Assembly (NCBI GenBank): GCA_014860115.1
Contig: JACZKK010000067.1
Location: 1-58,221 of the forward strand
Source: Ignavibacteriaceae bacterium
Lineage (GTDB): Bacteria > Bacteroidota > Ignavibacteria > Ignavibacteriales > Ignavibacteriaceae
Direction of reading: 5' to 3'
DNA length: 58,221 nt
Shown one piece after another: positions 28,103-37,664 of the stretch (position 1 is the stretch's first letter; each line of letters opens with the position of its first letter). A program made the position numbers and the translations under genes. The notes below the pieces were generated by a model. That model ran no database searches, had not been told where the DNA came from, and saw only the letters and a list, made by a program, of their open reading frames with translations.

Positions 28103-28744
28103 TTAAACTCCTTTTGTTTCAGGATGCCAGATGTATTTATGCATCTGAAGCTGAAATCTCACATCCAGCTTGTCTTCCAGTATCCAGTTGACCAATTCAA
28201 CAGGCTCAAGTTTACCGAACACTACAGAGAAAAGTAATTCGCACTTTCCTTTCAGATTGTACTTTTTCAAAATATCAGTTGTCCATTCATAATCTTCACG
28301 ATTGCCGATTACAAACTTCAGTTCATCGGTTGGTTTTAAGTATTGAAGATTTTCGTAAAGATTTTTCTTTTCCATTTCACTTGATGGACATTTCAAATCC
28401 ATAATTATTTTTACACGATGATCAACATCTTTTATCGGAAGACTTCCGCCTGTTTCAATCATCACTTCATAACCAAGATCGCAAAGTCGTTTCATCAAAT
28501 CAAGACATTCATCCATTTGAACAAGTGGTTCGCCGCCGGTTAATTCAACCAGCTTGCAATTATATTTTTCTATCTCGTCGATTACCTGTTCAACTGAAAA
28601 ATCTTTTCCTTCATAAAAAGCATATTCGGTATCGCAATATGTGCAGCGGAGATTGCAATATGTTAGCCGGACAAAAACACAGGGTCTTCCGGCACTTGTG
28701 CTTTCTCCCTGGATTGAGTGATATATTTCGTTGATTTTTAGCAT
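28103..28744 (-). CDS. queE: 7-carboxy-7-deazaguanine synthase (QueE)
   Basis: 213 residues, a radical SAM enzyme that turns 6-carboxytetrahydropterin into 7-carboxy-7-deazaguanine. The [4Fe-4S]/SAM motif is Cys30-x3-Cys34-x2-Cys37 (CNLRCTYCDTEY), preceded by the substrate-binding IQGEST. A VELTGGEPL motif follows, and QMHKYIWHP closes the protein as in the family. It is the first gene of the leftward run that includes queD. No queC or queF is in the window. Confidence 0.95.
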   Translation of the reverse strand: MLKINEIYHSIQGESTSAGRPCVFVRLTYCNLRCTYCDTEYAFYEGKDFSVEQVIDEIEKYNCKLVELTGGEPLVQMDECLDLMKRLCDLGYEVMIETGGSLPIKDVDHRVKIIMDLKCPSSEMEKKNLYENLQYLKPTDELKFVIGNREDYEWTTDILKKYNLKGKCELLFSVVFGKLEPVELVNWILEDKLDVRFQLQMHKYIWHPETKGV

Positions 28745-28779
28745 GACTTTGTACTAATTATACAGAACTCTCTCTAAAT

Positions 28780-28800
28780 CTCTCTCTTAAAAAGAGAGAG
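28780..28800. repeat. Perfect hairpin CTCTCTCTT-AAA-AAGAGAGAG
   Basis: Nine-base-pair stem with a three-base loop, symmetric on both strands and not followed by a T run on the gene-bearing side. It looks like a dispersed palindromic unit rather than a terminator. Confidence 0.7.
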
Positions 28801-28872
28801 AATTGTATTCAGAAAAACATTGCAAGTTCTTGTTAACACTTTATAAGACAATCGATTTTATACTCAAATAAG

Positions 28873-28895
28873 CCCTTCTCTTTCTAAGAGAAGGG
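28873..28895. repeat. Perfect hairpin CCCTTCTCTT-TCT-AAGAGAAGGG
   Basis: Ten-base-pair stem with a three-base loop, followed by TTGGGATGAG. The arrangement (hairpin of pyrimidine/purine arms, then TTGGG-TGAG) resembles the unit at the right edge of the window (58178-58221) and common repeats in related genomes. Confidence 0.72.
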
Positions 28896-29052
28896 TTGGG
28901 ATGAGTTCGGAATTATGGCAATAACCGTATAAATTCACTCGCAAAAGTTACCCTCGCAAAGGTTGATTTCAAACCCCGTTTAGCCTATATTTGGCACTCA
29001 AATTTTGACAAAAAGAAGTTATAATTAGTTAAAAAAGAAGGATTTACATTTA

Positions 29053-29316
29053 ATGGCAACTCATAAATCGGCGAAGAAAAGAATAAGAACTAACGATAGA
29101 AAAAGAGTAATTAACCAGCAAGGTGCAACGAGGATAAAGTCCAGCGTTAAGAAAGTTTTAGCATCCGCAAACAAAGAGGAAGCAGAAAAACTTTACAAAG
29201 AAGCTGTAGGCGTTCTAGATAAAGGAACTACAAAAGGTCTTATTAAAAAGAACACTGCTTCAAGAAAGAAATCACTGATTACAAGACACCTGAACAGCTT
29301 ACAGAAAAAAGCGTAA
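29053..29316 (+). CDS. rpsT: 30S ribosomal protein S20
   Basis: 87 residues, very basic, with the family pattern MATHKSAKKRIRTNDRKR at the start and IKKNTASRKKSLITRHL near the end. It binds 16S rRNA early in 30S assembly. It is a single-gene unit with its own strong terminator, as in many bacteria. Confidence 0.97.
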   Translation: MATHKSAKKRIRTNDRKRVINQQGATRIKSSVKKVLASANKEEAEKLYKEAVGVLDKGTTKGLIKKNTASRKKSLITRHLNSLQKKA

Positions 29317-29340
29317 CTCACTCACAAATTTTCTCACACA

Positions 29341-29370
29341 AAAAAGCTCTTCTTTCGAAGAGCTTTTTTA
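29341..29370 (+). terminator. Rho-independent terminator of rpsT
   Basis: Perfect 12-bp stem AAAAAGCTCTTC / GAAGAGCTTTTT with loop TTTC and a flanking T run, 24 bp after the rpsT stop. Symmetric, so it may also serve the leftward strand. Confidence 0.93.
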
Positions 29371-29407
29371 TTGAATAATTTTCTTAATGTTCACCGATTA
29401 GTAATCA

Positions 29408-30010
29408 TTATTTATTCAAAGAATCTTCTAGCTCTGGTTTACCACCAGTTGGAGATATTTCATCCGAATCAAGAACTAATTCTCTCCAAACGTAGGAAAT
29501 ATCATTTAAAATACCTCCCATATCATTAATAATAAATTCTTCATCTATGTTTGAATTTATTAAAGACTCTAATGATTTGGTACGAGAAATTGCATTTCTC
29601 CAGTAACCAAGACACATTTTATTTTCGATAAGAACTGGATTAATGATTTGAGAATCCAAAAGCGTTCTAATTTTTCTATTCCAATCTACTTTTTGTTCTC
29701 TTGATAATAATTTAAGACCACTTACTCCATTATCGGGATAAAGATCCATTATTGCCCACATTGAATTTCTTAATTCTCCCCATTTCGCTGTTTTTTCAAC
29801 TTTCTCTTTTTTTTCTGTTATTTCGATTTGTCTTCTATTATACTCAGTTTGTGCCTGTAAGAGTTTAGTTTGCTCATCTCCAATTTTTACCTGATAAAAG
29901 GATATAATAACAGCCATAGATGAAAGCAAAAACGCTGCGATTGTTTCAAAGAAAATTTTATTATGATTTAACCAATCTCGAATTTTATTCATCCTCTTAT
30001 TAACTCTCAA
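29408..30010 (-). CDS. Membrane-anchored coiled-coil protein of unknown function
   Basis: About 200 residues. One membrane helix (about 21-42), then a charged coiled coil (about 45-75, EQTKLLQAQTEYNRRQIEI), then a soluble domain of about 120 residues with DWNRKIRTLLDSQ and YWRNAISRTKSLESL. I do not recognise the family. The frame may start at TTG 30010 (AGGA nine bases upstream) or ATG 29992 (six residues shorter, AGAGG directly adjacent). It lies downstream of the GlmU-like gene in the same direction, 58 bp away. Confidence 0.65.
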   Translation of the reverse strand: MRVNKRMNKIRDWLNHNKIFFETIAAFLLSSMAVIISFYQVKIGDEQTKLLQAQTEYNRRQIEITEKKEKVEKTAKWGELRNSMWAIMDLYPDNGVSGLKLLSREQKVDWNRKIRTLLDSQIINPVLIENKMCLGYWRNAISRTKSLESLINSNIDEEFIINDMGGILNDISYVWRELVLDSDEISPTGGKPELEDSLNK

Positions 30011-30068
30011 GATTTTTTTTCCTAATTAGATACTGACTTATTACAAGCAAAAATATTTATAATTGCCA

Positions 30069-31574
30069 TTACAGAGATTCTATAACTTCCTCCCCTTCAC
30101 TCTCCGGCACAAAATATCTCACGGGCTGTATCTTCCCCTTTTTATCTTTCACTGCACGAACTTTCTTTTTCACAAGTATGCTGTGCTCAATAAAAAGATT
30201 ATCCGCTATTTTCGAACCGAAAATGTAAGAGGTTCCTTTTATCAAAACGTTCTTTCCAATCCGAAGCGGGAATTCATCACTACCGGTCATATTAACGCTG
30301 GATTCAATCCGTGAACCGTCGCCGATGACAATGTTTCCTTTGATAATATCTCCCCAGAGGATCTGAACATCGTTACCGATTTTAAGAGTTTGTCCCGCGT
30401 AACAGGAAAGATGGACATTCTGACTTAGGGAAACATTCTTCCCGAACAAAACTTTTCCGTCAACAAAAACATTTTTTCCAAGCTGAAGGTTGAAATTCAA
30501 ATCTACATCTTTCCCGATATGAACACCTTTCCCAACTACAACATCGAGAGCAGCATATTTTTTATCTGCCATTAAAATGTTTTCAACAACTTTTTCGTGG
30601 ATGAAGAAATCGTCAGGGTCTTCTATTTCAATTATATCTTTCAGTTTTTCGTAAACATTTTTGCGGGCAATTGCTTCCATTTCTTTCAGCACAGACTTAT
30701 TGTTGAAACCCATCACCACATAATCTTTTTCAGGACTTTCAGCAGCAACAGAATAATTCTTCTCATTGAATAATGAAATCAGATCGGTGAGATAAATTTC
30801 TTTTTGAACGTTTTCGCTTTTCAGCTTGCCGATCAGTTCTTTCAGCTTGCTGTAACGGAAAGCAAACACACCGGAGTTGTACTCGTTGTTGCTAATCAAT
30901 TCTTCTTTAGTGAAAGTATATTTACTTCCCTTGTAAACTGCTTCATAAGGTTTGTCATCGGGAAGAGCCTGAATATCTTTATGCTCAATAATTTCAATTA
31001 CTTTTCCTTTGTCGCCGAGCGATCTCGTTCCTCTTGAATCAAACTCTTTTACACGGAGAATTCTTCCGTAATTATTCTGCTTCGGATCGCCGTTGTAAAT
31101 TCCGGTAAGCACAATCATATCAGATTTCGAGTCGATGAAACTTTTCCTGAAACTTTTCAGTGTTTCTGCATCGATCAACCCCATATCGCCGGGAAAAATG
31201 TAAACTATTCCATCATCAGAAAATTTCATTATGCTTTTCAATGCAACCTGGACAGCGTGTCCGGTTCCGTTCTGTTCTTCCTGGTAAGCGTAAGCTGTGC
31301 TGGATTTCTTTCCGAGAACATTCAGAACATCGAGAGCTTTTATTCCGACAACTACAACCGAGTTAATTCCTTTCACAGCTCTTGTGCAGGCATTATGCAC
31401 TCTTTCAACAGTCGGAATTCCCCAGATTGTATGAAGCATCTTTGAACGCTGGGATTTTATCCTTTTACCATGTCCCGCTGCAAGAATTATTGCCAGCTCT
31501 TTGCACTTTGGATTAAAAGATGAGGATAATTTCTTTATAGTTTTTACTATTTCTTTTTTGTCGTTGTTTTGCAT
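30069..31574 (-). CDS. GlmU-like nucleotidyltransferase with hexapeptide-repeat domain
   Basis: About 500 residues. The N-terminal half is an NTP-transferase domain (ILAAGHGKRIKSQRSKMLH, then YIFPGDMGLI and EYNSGVFAF). The C-terminal half is a left-handed beta-helix with [LIV]-G-x4 repeats (VVGKGVHIGKDVDL, LGKNVFVDGKVLFGKNV). This is the layout of GlmU (UDP-GlcNAc pyrophosphorylase / GlcN-1-P acetyltransferase), but the helix is short and lacks an obvious acetyltransferase active site, so another sugar nucleotide is possible. I use ATG 31574; TTG 31598 would add eight residues. It lies 70 bp after the O-antigen-ligase-like gene. Confidence 0.8.
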   Translation of the reverse strand: MQNNDKKEIVKTIKKLSSSFNPKCKELAIILAAGHGKRIKSQRSKMLHTIWGIPTVERVHNACTRAVKGINSVVVVGIKALDVLNVLGKKSSTAYAYQEEQNGTGHAVQVALKSIMKFSDDGIVYIFPGDMGLIDAETLKSFRKSFIDSKSDMIVLTGIYNGDPKQNNYGRILRVKEFDSRGTRSLGDKGKVIEIIEHKDIQALPDDKPYEAVYKGSKYTFTKEELISNNEYNSGVFAFRYSKLKELIGKLKSENVQKEIYLTDLISLFNEKNYSVAAESPEKDYVVMGFNNKSVLKEMEAIARKNVYEKLKDIIEIEDPDDFFIHEKVVENILMADKKYAALDVVVGKGVHIGKDVDLNFNLQLGKNVFVDGKVLFGKNVSLSQNVHLSCYAGQTLKIGNDVQILWGDIIKGNIVIGDGSRIESSVNMTGSDEFPLRIGKNVLIKGTSYIFGSKIADNLFIEHSILVKKKVRAVKDKKGKIQPVRYFVPESEGEEVIESL

Positions 31575-31644
31575 TTGCCTGCGCTTTTTAATTTTCAAAA
31601 TGATTTATGTTTCCCGGATTCAAAAATAATAAAGCCATTTTACT

Positions 31645-33708
31645 TTATTTATTTTCCACTTCTTCTTTGTGCCGGATGTAAAGTGCTATGTTTAATCCAA
31701 CAGTAAAATATATAAGTGTTGCGATTTCGTGATCCCAGAAATTCACTTCAGATAATCCGGAAATCAGGATACTGACAAAAGCAGCAAGCGCACCCAGTGA
31801 ATACGATGCAATGAATGGTGTTCCCTTGCTTGATTTGTATATTTTATAAATTTTGATAATTATCATTATAAATAGATAGCTAAGCGCCAAAAATCCAAAC
31901 AATCCAAGTGTTGCAAGGAAATGGAAATAATTATTGTGAAGATGTCCGTGAATTTCTTTATCATAAGGTCGCTTGTAATGAACATAATATTTTTCAATGC
32001 CGATATCACCAACACCGAACAAAGGATAATCTTTAAAAATCTCCCAGCCAGCACGCCAGAGAGCTAACCTTGTAAAGTTTTGCGGAAGATACAGATCGAA
32101 AAAACTAAGAAACCTGCCGCGGCTAACATAAGTACAGTACAGCTTGCCATCAGAGAACATAAAATTGGTCGGTTCAGGAAAAACTTTATCATCAGCGAGA
32201 AGTTCAAATTTTCTACTATGGTTAACTTTGAATTTATAAACTGCACCATCGCTTGTAAGAACTGCCAGCACTTCATCATCACCAAACATTCTATGAACCT
32301 GCTTAAATTCAGTCAACTGATCTTTAAGAACAATTTTATTATTCTCAAGCGCAAACACTTTTAATCCGTCTTGATTACTTACGAACAAATTTCCATCAAA
32401 AAAATAAGCCCTGTTTATACCGTTAACTTCATTTTTTGTTATCAAACCGCCTGGTAGAAAGCCATTCCTTGAAAACACTGCAATGCCTGATTTATCACTT
32501 ACGAAATAAAAGTTTGATGAATCAATAAAAAGCCATCTGTAGCCTTTAAGTTCAGGAAAACGAATAGGTTTTGATATTGAGGTAATGGATTCGTAGATAG
32601 TTAATCCGCTGTCACCATCAAGTGTGTAAAGAGTTTCATCTATTAGTTCAAAATCCTTTGTTTCCCCCGGTGGTAATATTTCATTTACTTTTCTAAGTTC
32701 CCTGCTATCTTTCTTAAAAACAAGAAACCGTGTGTCAACAAGATAGGCTAAAAATAAATCATCTGTAGCTTTAGAAAACAAAATTGCTGGTGCAGGTGTT
32801 TCAATCTGCTTTACTAAAGCAGAATCCTTGTACAATAAAATTCCGTTCTCATAATCGCTAACGATAAACATACTATCAAATTGTGAAATGGTCGTGGCTC
32901 TTCCCTCGGTGTTGAATGAATAAAGTTTATTTGCTTTTGACACTTCAAAATCGTAAACACTAACAAGGCTAATATTTTTATCGGTTAAAAAAAGAATTAT
33001 CCCAAGAATAAAAACTGGTATCAAAATAACCCATTTTCTTTTAATGATGAGGATAAGAATTATTCCAATTGCAACACCCATCCATCCTGTTCGTTTAAAT
33101 GTTGCAATTAAAGTGAACAGCGAAATTGCAAACCCGGCAAACAATAAAATCTTCGTCTTCCAACCAGTTTTTTCATTTATGATAAACGCGAATAGGAATA
33201 AAACTGTAAAGCTGATGACTTCACTTGCAGTAATGGGATGTTGAAATACGGACGGTCCGGACTGGATAATATTATACTGGTTACTAAAATAATGCTGGAC
33301 TGCTATAATTAAATAAATTATACCGGTTATTAGCGAGCCAACAATAAAAAGTATGAAAAAGTTTTTACCGCGTCTCAAATTTGTGGTTACAGCTATAGTA
33401 GTATAAACTACAGGAATTAATAAAGCTCTCTTCGTAAAGAAATGAAAAGCTTGCGCCTGGTAATCGGAAAGTATAAGTGATATTATTTCGGCAAGCATAT
33501 AAAGAGCAAATGCAAGCTCAAGTCCGGTTCTATTGAACTGGTTTTTTCTTGTAAGAAATGCTTTTATAAGTATGAAAAGAAGTGCCCCGAAATATCCGAT
33601 CTGGTTTACAAATATGGAGTTGCTGAGACTTAATATGAATATGACGAATAAAGAAAGTATTATCCAGTCGAGAATTTTATAATCTTTAGTTCCCTGAATT
33701 TCGTTCAA
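31645..33708 (-). CDS. O-antigen ligase / polymerase-like membrane protein with inserted beta-rich domain
   Basis: 687 residues. About eight membrane helices (17-245) carry the loop motif FKRTGWMG (Arg206). The Wzy/WaaL C-terminal motif FTRLALWRAGWEIFKDYPLFGVG (start and end at about 545-567) and HGHLHNNYFHFL (His588-His596) follow, then two or three helices. In the family these parts are close together. Here about 275 residues (260-535) are inserted in the periplasmic loop, with short repeated strands such as FIVSDYENGILLY, LYTLDGDSGLTIY and YFVSDKSGIAVFSR that look like beta-propeller blades. Start TTG 33708 has AGGT seven bases upstream. It probably transfers or polymerises surface glycans. 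Confidence 0.85.
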   Translation of the reverse strand: MNEIQGTKDYKILDWIILSLFVIFILSLSNSIFVNQIGYFGALLFILIKAFLTRKNQFNRTGLELAFALYMLAEIISLILSDYQAQAFHFFTKRALLIPVVYTTIAVTTNLRRGKNFFILFIVGSLITGIIYLIIAVQHYFSNQYNIIQSGPSVFQHPITASEVISFTVLFLFAFIINEKTGWKTKILLFAGFAISLFTLIATFKRTGWMGVAIGIILILIIKRKWVILIPVFILGIILFLTDKNISLVSVYDFEVSKANKLYSFNTEGRATTISQFDSMFIVSDYENGILLYKDSALVKQIETPAPAILFSKATDDLFLAYLVDTRFLVFKKDSRELRKVNEILPPGETKDFELIDETLYTLDGDSGLTIYESITSISKPIRFPELKGYRWLFIDSSNFYFVSDKSGIAVFSRNGFLPGGLITKNEVNGINRAYFFDGNLFVSNQDGLKVFALENNKIVLKDQLTEFKQVHRMFGDDEVLAVLTSDGAVYKFKVNHSRKFELLADDKVFPEPTNFMFSDGKLYCTYVSRGRFLSFFDLYLPQNFTRLALWRAGWEIFKDYPLFGVGDIGIEKYYVHYKRPYDKEIHGHLHNNYFHFLATLGLFGFLALSYLFIMIIIKIYKIYKSSKGTPFIASYSLGALAAFVSILISGLSEVNFWDHEIATLIYFTVGLNIALYIRHKEEVENK

Positions 33709-33902
33709 TAGTTATACCTGAATTGCAATTGAGATGAAAGCTTTTACTTAATAATGATGCCGGATATTTTGCTCATTTACAGTTTAAATTTAATGCTGGT
33801 ATCATCCAATTCATAATATATTAACTATGCTATATGAATAAGATTAAATAATTCAATTTTAGTGACTATCTTTTCACACAAGATTTTTAATAGTTGTATC
33901 AA
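33709..33902. promoter_or_regulatory. Divergent promoter region, ligase-like gene and ABC exporter
   Basis: About 190 bp, very AT-rich, between two genes that diverge. It must hold both promoters, but I could not pick boxes with confidence, and no operator-like symmetry stands out. Confidence 0.35.
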
Positions 33903-35732
33903 ATGAAAGTTTTCTGGCGATTCTTTAAATATCTAAAACCTTACATTAAACCGCTGGCTGCGGCAAATTTCTTTATGCTGTTATTTGTCATTTTCAGCCT
34001 GGCGTCGATCGGTCTTGTTATGCCGTTTATAGACCTTTTATTCAATCAGTCACCAGACCAAATAACCACCGAAGTAAGTTTCAGCATTCTTAATCTAAAA
34101 GAGTGGCTTTCATATCAACTTAATGAGTTTGTTCAGTCGTACTCTAAACTGCAGCTTGTTACTTATTTATGTATCCTGATAATCGTAGTGTTCCTGTTTA
34201 AAAATCTTTTTTCATATCTGCAGACGTGGTTTATGTCTTTTGTTGAACAGGGAATAATCAGAGATATCCGCCTTCAGCTTTATACTCACTTCCACAAGCT
34301 ATCACTAAGCTATTTCACCGAAGAGAAAAAGGGAATTTTAATATCGAGGATAATTAATGATGTGCAGATAATTAAAGATTCTATGATTGCAGTAATTAAC
34401 AGTTTATTCAGGGATCCGCCGCTCATTATAATTTTTTCAGCTGTGCTTTTTATTTTTAACTGGAAGCTTACATTACTCGTATTTGCATTAATCCCCGTTA
34501 CAGGATTTGTCCTTGCTAAAATTGGCAACTCACTAAAAAAGCGAAGCATTCGTTCGCAGGAAAGAATTGCTGATATCACTTCGATACTTGATGAGACTTT
34601 CGGAGCAATGAGAATTGTAAAAGCCTTTGGGATGGAAGAATATGAAATCAAAAGATTTCGTGAAGAAGAAAAAAAATATTTTCGCCTGCTAACCAGCTTG
34701 ATCAGAAGAAGAGCTCTTGCTTCTCCAATAACTGAATTCTTCGGGGTTATAACAATAACAATCATACTTTATTTTATCGGAAGCCAGATTGTTCTTGGAG
34801 AAAGCGATATGACGCCCGGTGCCTTCTTTGTCTTTCTGGGAATTTTCTTTCAGATGATGCCTTCAATAAAACTAGTCGGGCAGGTTTTTAACAGTATTCA
34901 GGAAGGAATTGCTGCATCAGAAAGAGTTTTTTCGATTCTTGATACGACTCCCAAAATAGTAGACGCTCCAGATGCAATTGATTTAAAATCCTTTAACAAG
35001 GGAATTCAATTTCATAATGTTAGTTTCAAATATGAAAAGAGCGACTTAATTCTTAATAAAATTAATCTTGAAATAAACAAAGGTGAAGTACTTGCAATAG
35101 TTGGTCCAAGCGGAGCGGGAAAATCAAGTCTTGTAGATCTTATTCCTCGGTTTTATGATGTAATAGATGGCTCAATACTTATTGATGGTATTGATATTCG
35201 GAATATCACAATCAAATCACTCCGTTCATTTATTGGTGTAGTTACACAGGAAACTATATTATTCAACGACACAGTGAAGAGTAATATTGCTTACGGATTG
35301 CAGGATTTATCTCGGGATAAGATCATAGCAGCTGCTAAAGCTGCGAATGCACATAATTTTATTGAGAACTTGAAAGATGGATATGAAACAGTTATCGGTG
35401 ATCGCGGTACAAAACTTTCCGGAGGTGAAAGGCAACGACTCTCTATTGCGCGTGCATTGTTGAAAAATCCTCCTATCTTAATTTTGGATGAAGCAACATC
35501 ATCGCTTGATACAGAATCTGAAGTGCTTGTACAGCAGGCAATTGAAAGATTAATGACTGGAAGAACCTCAATCGTTATTGCACATAGATTATCGACTGTT
35601 CAAAGCGCAAATAAAATAATTGTGCTCAGCGATGGTGAAATTGTCGAAGAAGGCACTCACGAGGTTCTTTTAGGTAAGCTCGGATTGTATCATAAACTTT
35701 ATAATATGCAGTTTAAATTCGACGAGAAATGA
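33903..35732 (+). CDS. ABC exporter, MsbA-like (membrane and ATPase domains fused)
   Basis: About 609 residues. Six membrane helices (about 15-310), with the coupling loop TSILDETFGAMRIVKAFGME, and a nucleotide-binding domain with Walker A GPSGAGKSS, the Q loop GVVTQETILFND, signature LSGGERQRLSIARAL, Walker B ILILDEATSSLD and switch His AHRLST. Lipid A flippase MsbA is the closest description, and the adjacent glycosyltransferase and ligase genes fit a surface glycolipid role; a drug exporter cannot be excluded. ATG 33903 is chosen over TTG 33894. Its end overlaps the GT2 gene by 4 bp. Confidence 0.88.
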   Translation: MKVFWRFFKYLKPYIKPLAAANFFMLLFVIFSLASIGLVMPFIDLLFNQSPDQITTEVSFSILNLKEWLSYQLNEFVQSYSKLQLVTYLCILIIVVFLFKNLFSYLQTWFMSFVEQGIIRDIRLQLYTHFHKLSLSYFTEEKKGILISRIINDVQIIKDSMIAVINSLFRDPPLIIIFSAVLFIFNWKLTLLVFALIPVTGFVLAKIGNSLKKRSIRSQERIADITSILDETFGAMRIVKAFGMEEYEIKRFREEEKKYFRLLTSLIRRRALASPITEFFGVITITIILYFIGSQIVLGESDMTPGAFFVFLGIFFQMMPSIKLVGQVFNSIQEGIAASERVFSILDTTPKIVDAPDAIDLKSFNKGIQFHNVSFKYEKSDLILNKINLEINKGEVLAIVGPSGAGKSSLVDLIPRFYDVIDGSILIDGIDIRNITIKSLRSFIGVVTQETILFNDTVKSNIAYGLQDLSRDKIIAAAKAANAHNFIENLKDGYETVIGDRGTKLSGGERQRLSIARALLKNPPILILDEATSSLDTESEVLVQQAIERLMTGRTSIVIAHRLSTVQSANKIIVLSDGEIVEEGTHEVLLGKLGLYHKLYNMQFKFDEK

Positions 35733-36583
35733 GAGTAAGCGGTTTCACAATAATACGAAACGGCATTAAGTATTTTTATCCTTTCCGTGAAGCAATTCTA
35801 AGTATACTTCCCTTATGTGATGAATTAATTGTAAACGTTGGTGACTCTGAAGATAAAACTTACGAGGCAGTAAAATCTATTGAGAGTGATAAAATCAGAA
35901 TCATCCGAAGAACCTGGGATATGACTTTGCGTGAAGGTGGAAAATTATTATCTGTTGAAACAAATGCAGCACTAAAAGAATGCACTGGCAATTGGGGTGT
36001 TTACATTCAGGCAGATGAAGTACTGCATGAAAAATATCTTGACACTGTTATGAATGCGATGCGCATTAATCTGAATCGTGACTCAGTTGAAGCATTACGA
36101 TTTAAATACAGACACTTTTACGGAAGCTATGATTATTACCAGGATAACTACAGGAATTGGTACATAAAAGAAATTAGAGTTATTAAACTGAATAGACAAA
36201 TTATTTCCTGGGGTGATGCAATGAGTTTCAGACATGAAAATACTTCACCTGTAAAACCAATCGACATAGATGCTGAAATTTATCACTATGGCTGGGTAAA
36301 ACCACCGGATACAATGATGCTGAAAAGGATTGATTTCCATAAACTTTATCATGCTGACGAAGAAATGCTTAGTATTTCTGAATCATCATTTAAGTTTGAT
36401 GATTTTGGAAATCTTAAGAAGTTTGAAGGTACTCATCCCGAAGTAATTAAAGCCAGAATTGAAGTAGCAAACTGGAAATTCGATGCTAAGCTTGATCAAC
36501 AAAATCCGGATTGGATCAGAAAAATATTAATCTTTCTTTTCCCACTTACGAAAAGAATTAAGAAAATATTAAATTTAAAATAA
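35729..36583 (+). CDS. Glycosyltransferase family 2-like protein
   Basis: 284 residues, GT-A-like. An N-terminal nucleotide-sugar binding part (ISGFTIIRNG-like start, then LPLCDELIVNVGDSEDKT) is followed by the acidic QADEVLHEKY site, equivalent to the DxD of the family. It is soluble, with a basic C-terminal helix (FLFPLTKRIKKIL) that may touch the membrane. Start overlaps the ABC exporter stop by 4 bp, so the two are translationally coupled and probably act on the same surface lipid. The sugar is unknown. Confidence 0.82.
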   Translation: MRVSGFTIIRNGIKYFYPFREAILSILPLCDELIVNVGDSEDKTYEAVKSIESDKIRIIRRTWDMTLREGGKLLSVETNAALKECTGNWGVYIQADEVLHEKYLDTVMNAMRINLNRDSVEALRFKYRHFYGSYDYYQDNYRNWYIKEIRVIKLNRQIISWGDAMSFRHENTSPVKPIDIDAEIYHYGWVKPPDTMMLKRIDFHKLYHADEEMLSISESSFKFDDFGNLKKFEGTHPEVIKARIEVANWKFDAKLDQQNPDWIRKILIFLFPLTKRIKKILNLK

Positions 36584-37615
36584 TTATTCCCTGACCGGAA
36601 TTGACGGCAGCATTACTAACCCGCATCCCTCTCTTGGCTTGATGACATCCACTACTTTTTTCTGATTCAGATCATAAATATTGATCCTGGAATTATTATC
36701 AAATCCGTCATCAAAAATCAAAAGGTTACTCAAGGCAAAAAAGTTTTTCAGACCTGCCCCGCCAAATGCATTGATAAGTGAATCTGCTTCAAGCGAATAA
36801 ATAAATAATTCAGAAGTTTCAGGATTTTTTGTTTTGATCGTTTCGTTATCAAGATTTAAAGTTGATAGAAAAAGATATTCTTCATTGTCGCTCCATTTAA
36901 GCTTATTTAAACGATGCTTCATAACCGCGATAGACTCGAGACTGTCACTGCCTGCTATTTTTAGAAACACCGAATCACTTTTGAATGAAACTCCATACTT
37001 ACCTGAAGTAGAGATAGTAGAATTTGTGGGAGGTATCAACTGTGGAAAACCGCTTTTCTCGATATCAAATGTTTTGATTTCACTGTCAACCAGTTTTCCG
37101 TAATGATCATAAACCTTTGTGTATTGATTAACATAGGATGCGATTGTTTTATCAACGGAAGTGTAAATCATTTCCAGATTTTCATCATCATTCCAGCGAG
37201 CTGTAAATTGAAGCCCGCTGCCAAGATTATCAATCTGTTTTGTTTCCGACAAATCGTGAGAAATAATGAACAACTTAAGCCTGTTGAAAAAAGGGAAATT
37301 TGCTTTCATTCCCATCTTCTCAGAAGTTAGAAAATATGATGGATGATTTTCGGACTTGTACACCAGCATAACAACATTTTCTCTCGGATGCCACCAAACA
37401 GTAGAATATTTTTTCTTAGCAAGATCGTATTTGTAAACACCAACCTTACCAAACCATTCGGTTAGGAAAAGAAAAGTATTTTTAGTGTCAGGAATTAATG
37501 TGTCGCTGCTTGAATCTTTCCCGGATTGCTTTTCGTTTTGGCCGGCATCTTTACATGCTGCGATGAGCAGGAAAAGTAGAATTAAGGATAATATTTTATA
37601 CGATAAAGATGTCAT
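36584..37615 (-). CDS. Lipoprotein with beta-propeller-like domain
   Basis: 343 residues. A lipoprotein signal (LILLFLLIAAC, acylated Cys21) and a polar linker precede a beta-rich domain with recurring hydrophobic strands (FLFLTEWFGKVGVYKYDL, LFIYSLEADSLINAF, INIYDLNQKKVVDVI), like a WD40 or TolB-type propeller. Family not recognised; probably bound to the envelope. Its stop codon directly abuts the stop of the GT2 gene (0 bp between convergent ends). Role unknown. Confidence 0.75.
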   Translation of the reverse strand: MTSLSYKILSLILLFLLIAACKDAGQNEKQSGKDSSSDTLIPDTKNTFLFLTEWFGKVGVYKYDLAKKKYSTVWWHPRENVVMLVYKSENHPSYFLTSEKMGMKANFPFFNRLKLFIISHDLSETKQIDNLGSGLQFTARWNDDENLEMIYTSVDKTIASYVNQYTKVYDHYGKLVDSEIKTFDIEKSGFPQLIPPTNSTISTSGKYGVSFKSDSVFLKIAGSDSLESIAVMKHRLNKLKWSDNEEYLFLSTLNLDNETIKTKNPETSELFIYSLEADSLINAFGGAGLKNFFALSNLLIFDDGFDNNSRINIYDLNQKKVVDVIKPREGCGLVMLPSIPVRE

Positions 37616-37664
37616 TCAGTAGTTAGTATCAATTTTAAGCTTCATTAAGTTAATGATAATAAAA

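Larger units (their letters stand above)
28745..29052. other. Divergent gap between queE and rpsT with two perfect hairpins
   Basis: No gene. It contains the hairpin repeats listed separately and the promoters for queE (leftward) and rpsT (rightward); I did not find convincing promoter boxes. The 9 bases before the rpsT ATG contain GGATT, a modest ribosome site. Confidence 0.5.

Noticed and set aside
28780-28800. Terminator call for the CTCTCTCTT hairpin
   Set aside because: It lies upstream of both flanking genes (queE leftward, rpsT rightward), so there is no transcript for it to end; it fits a repeat.
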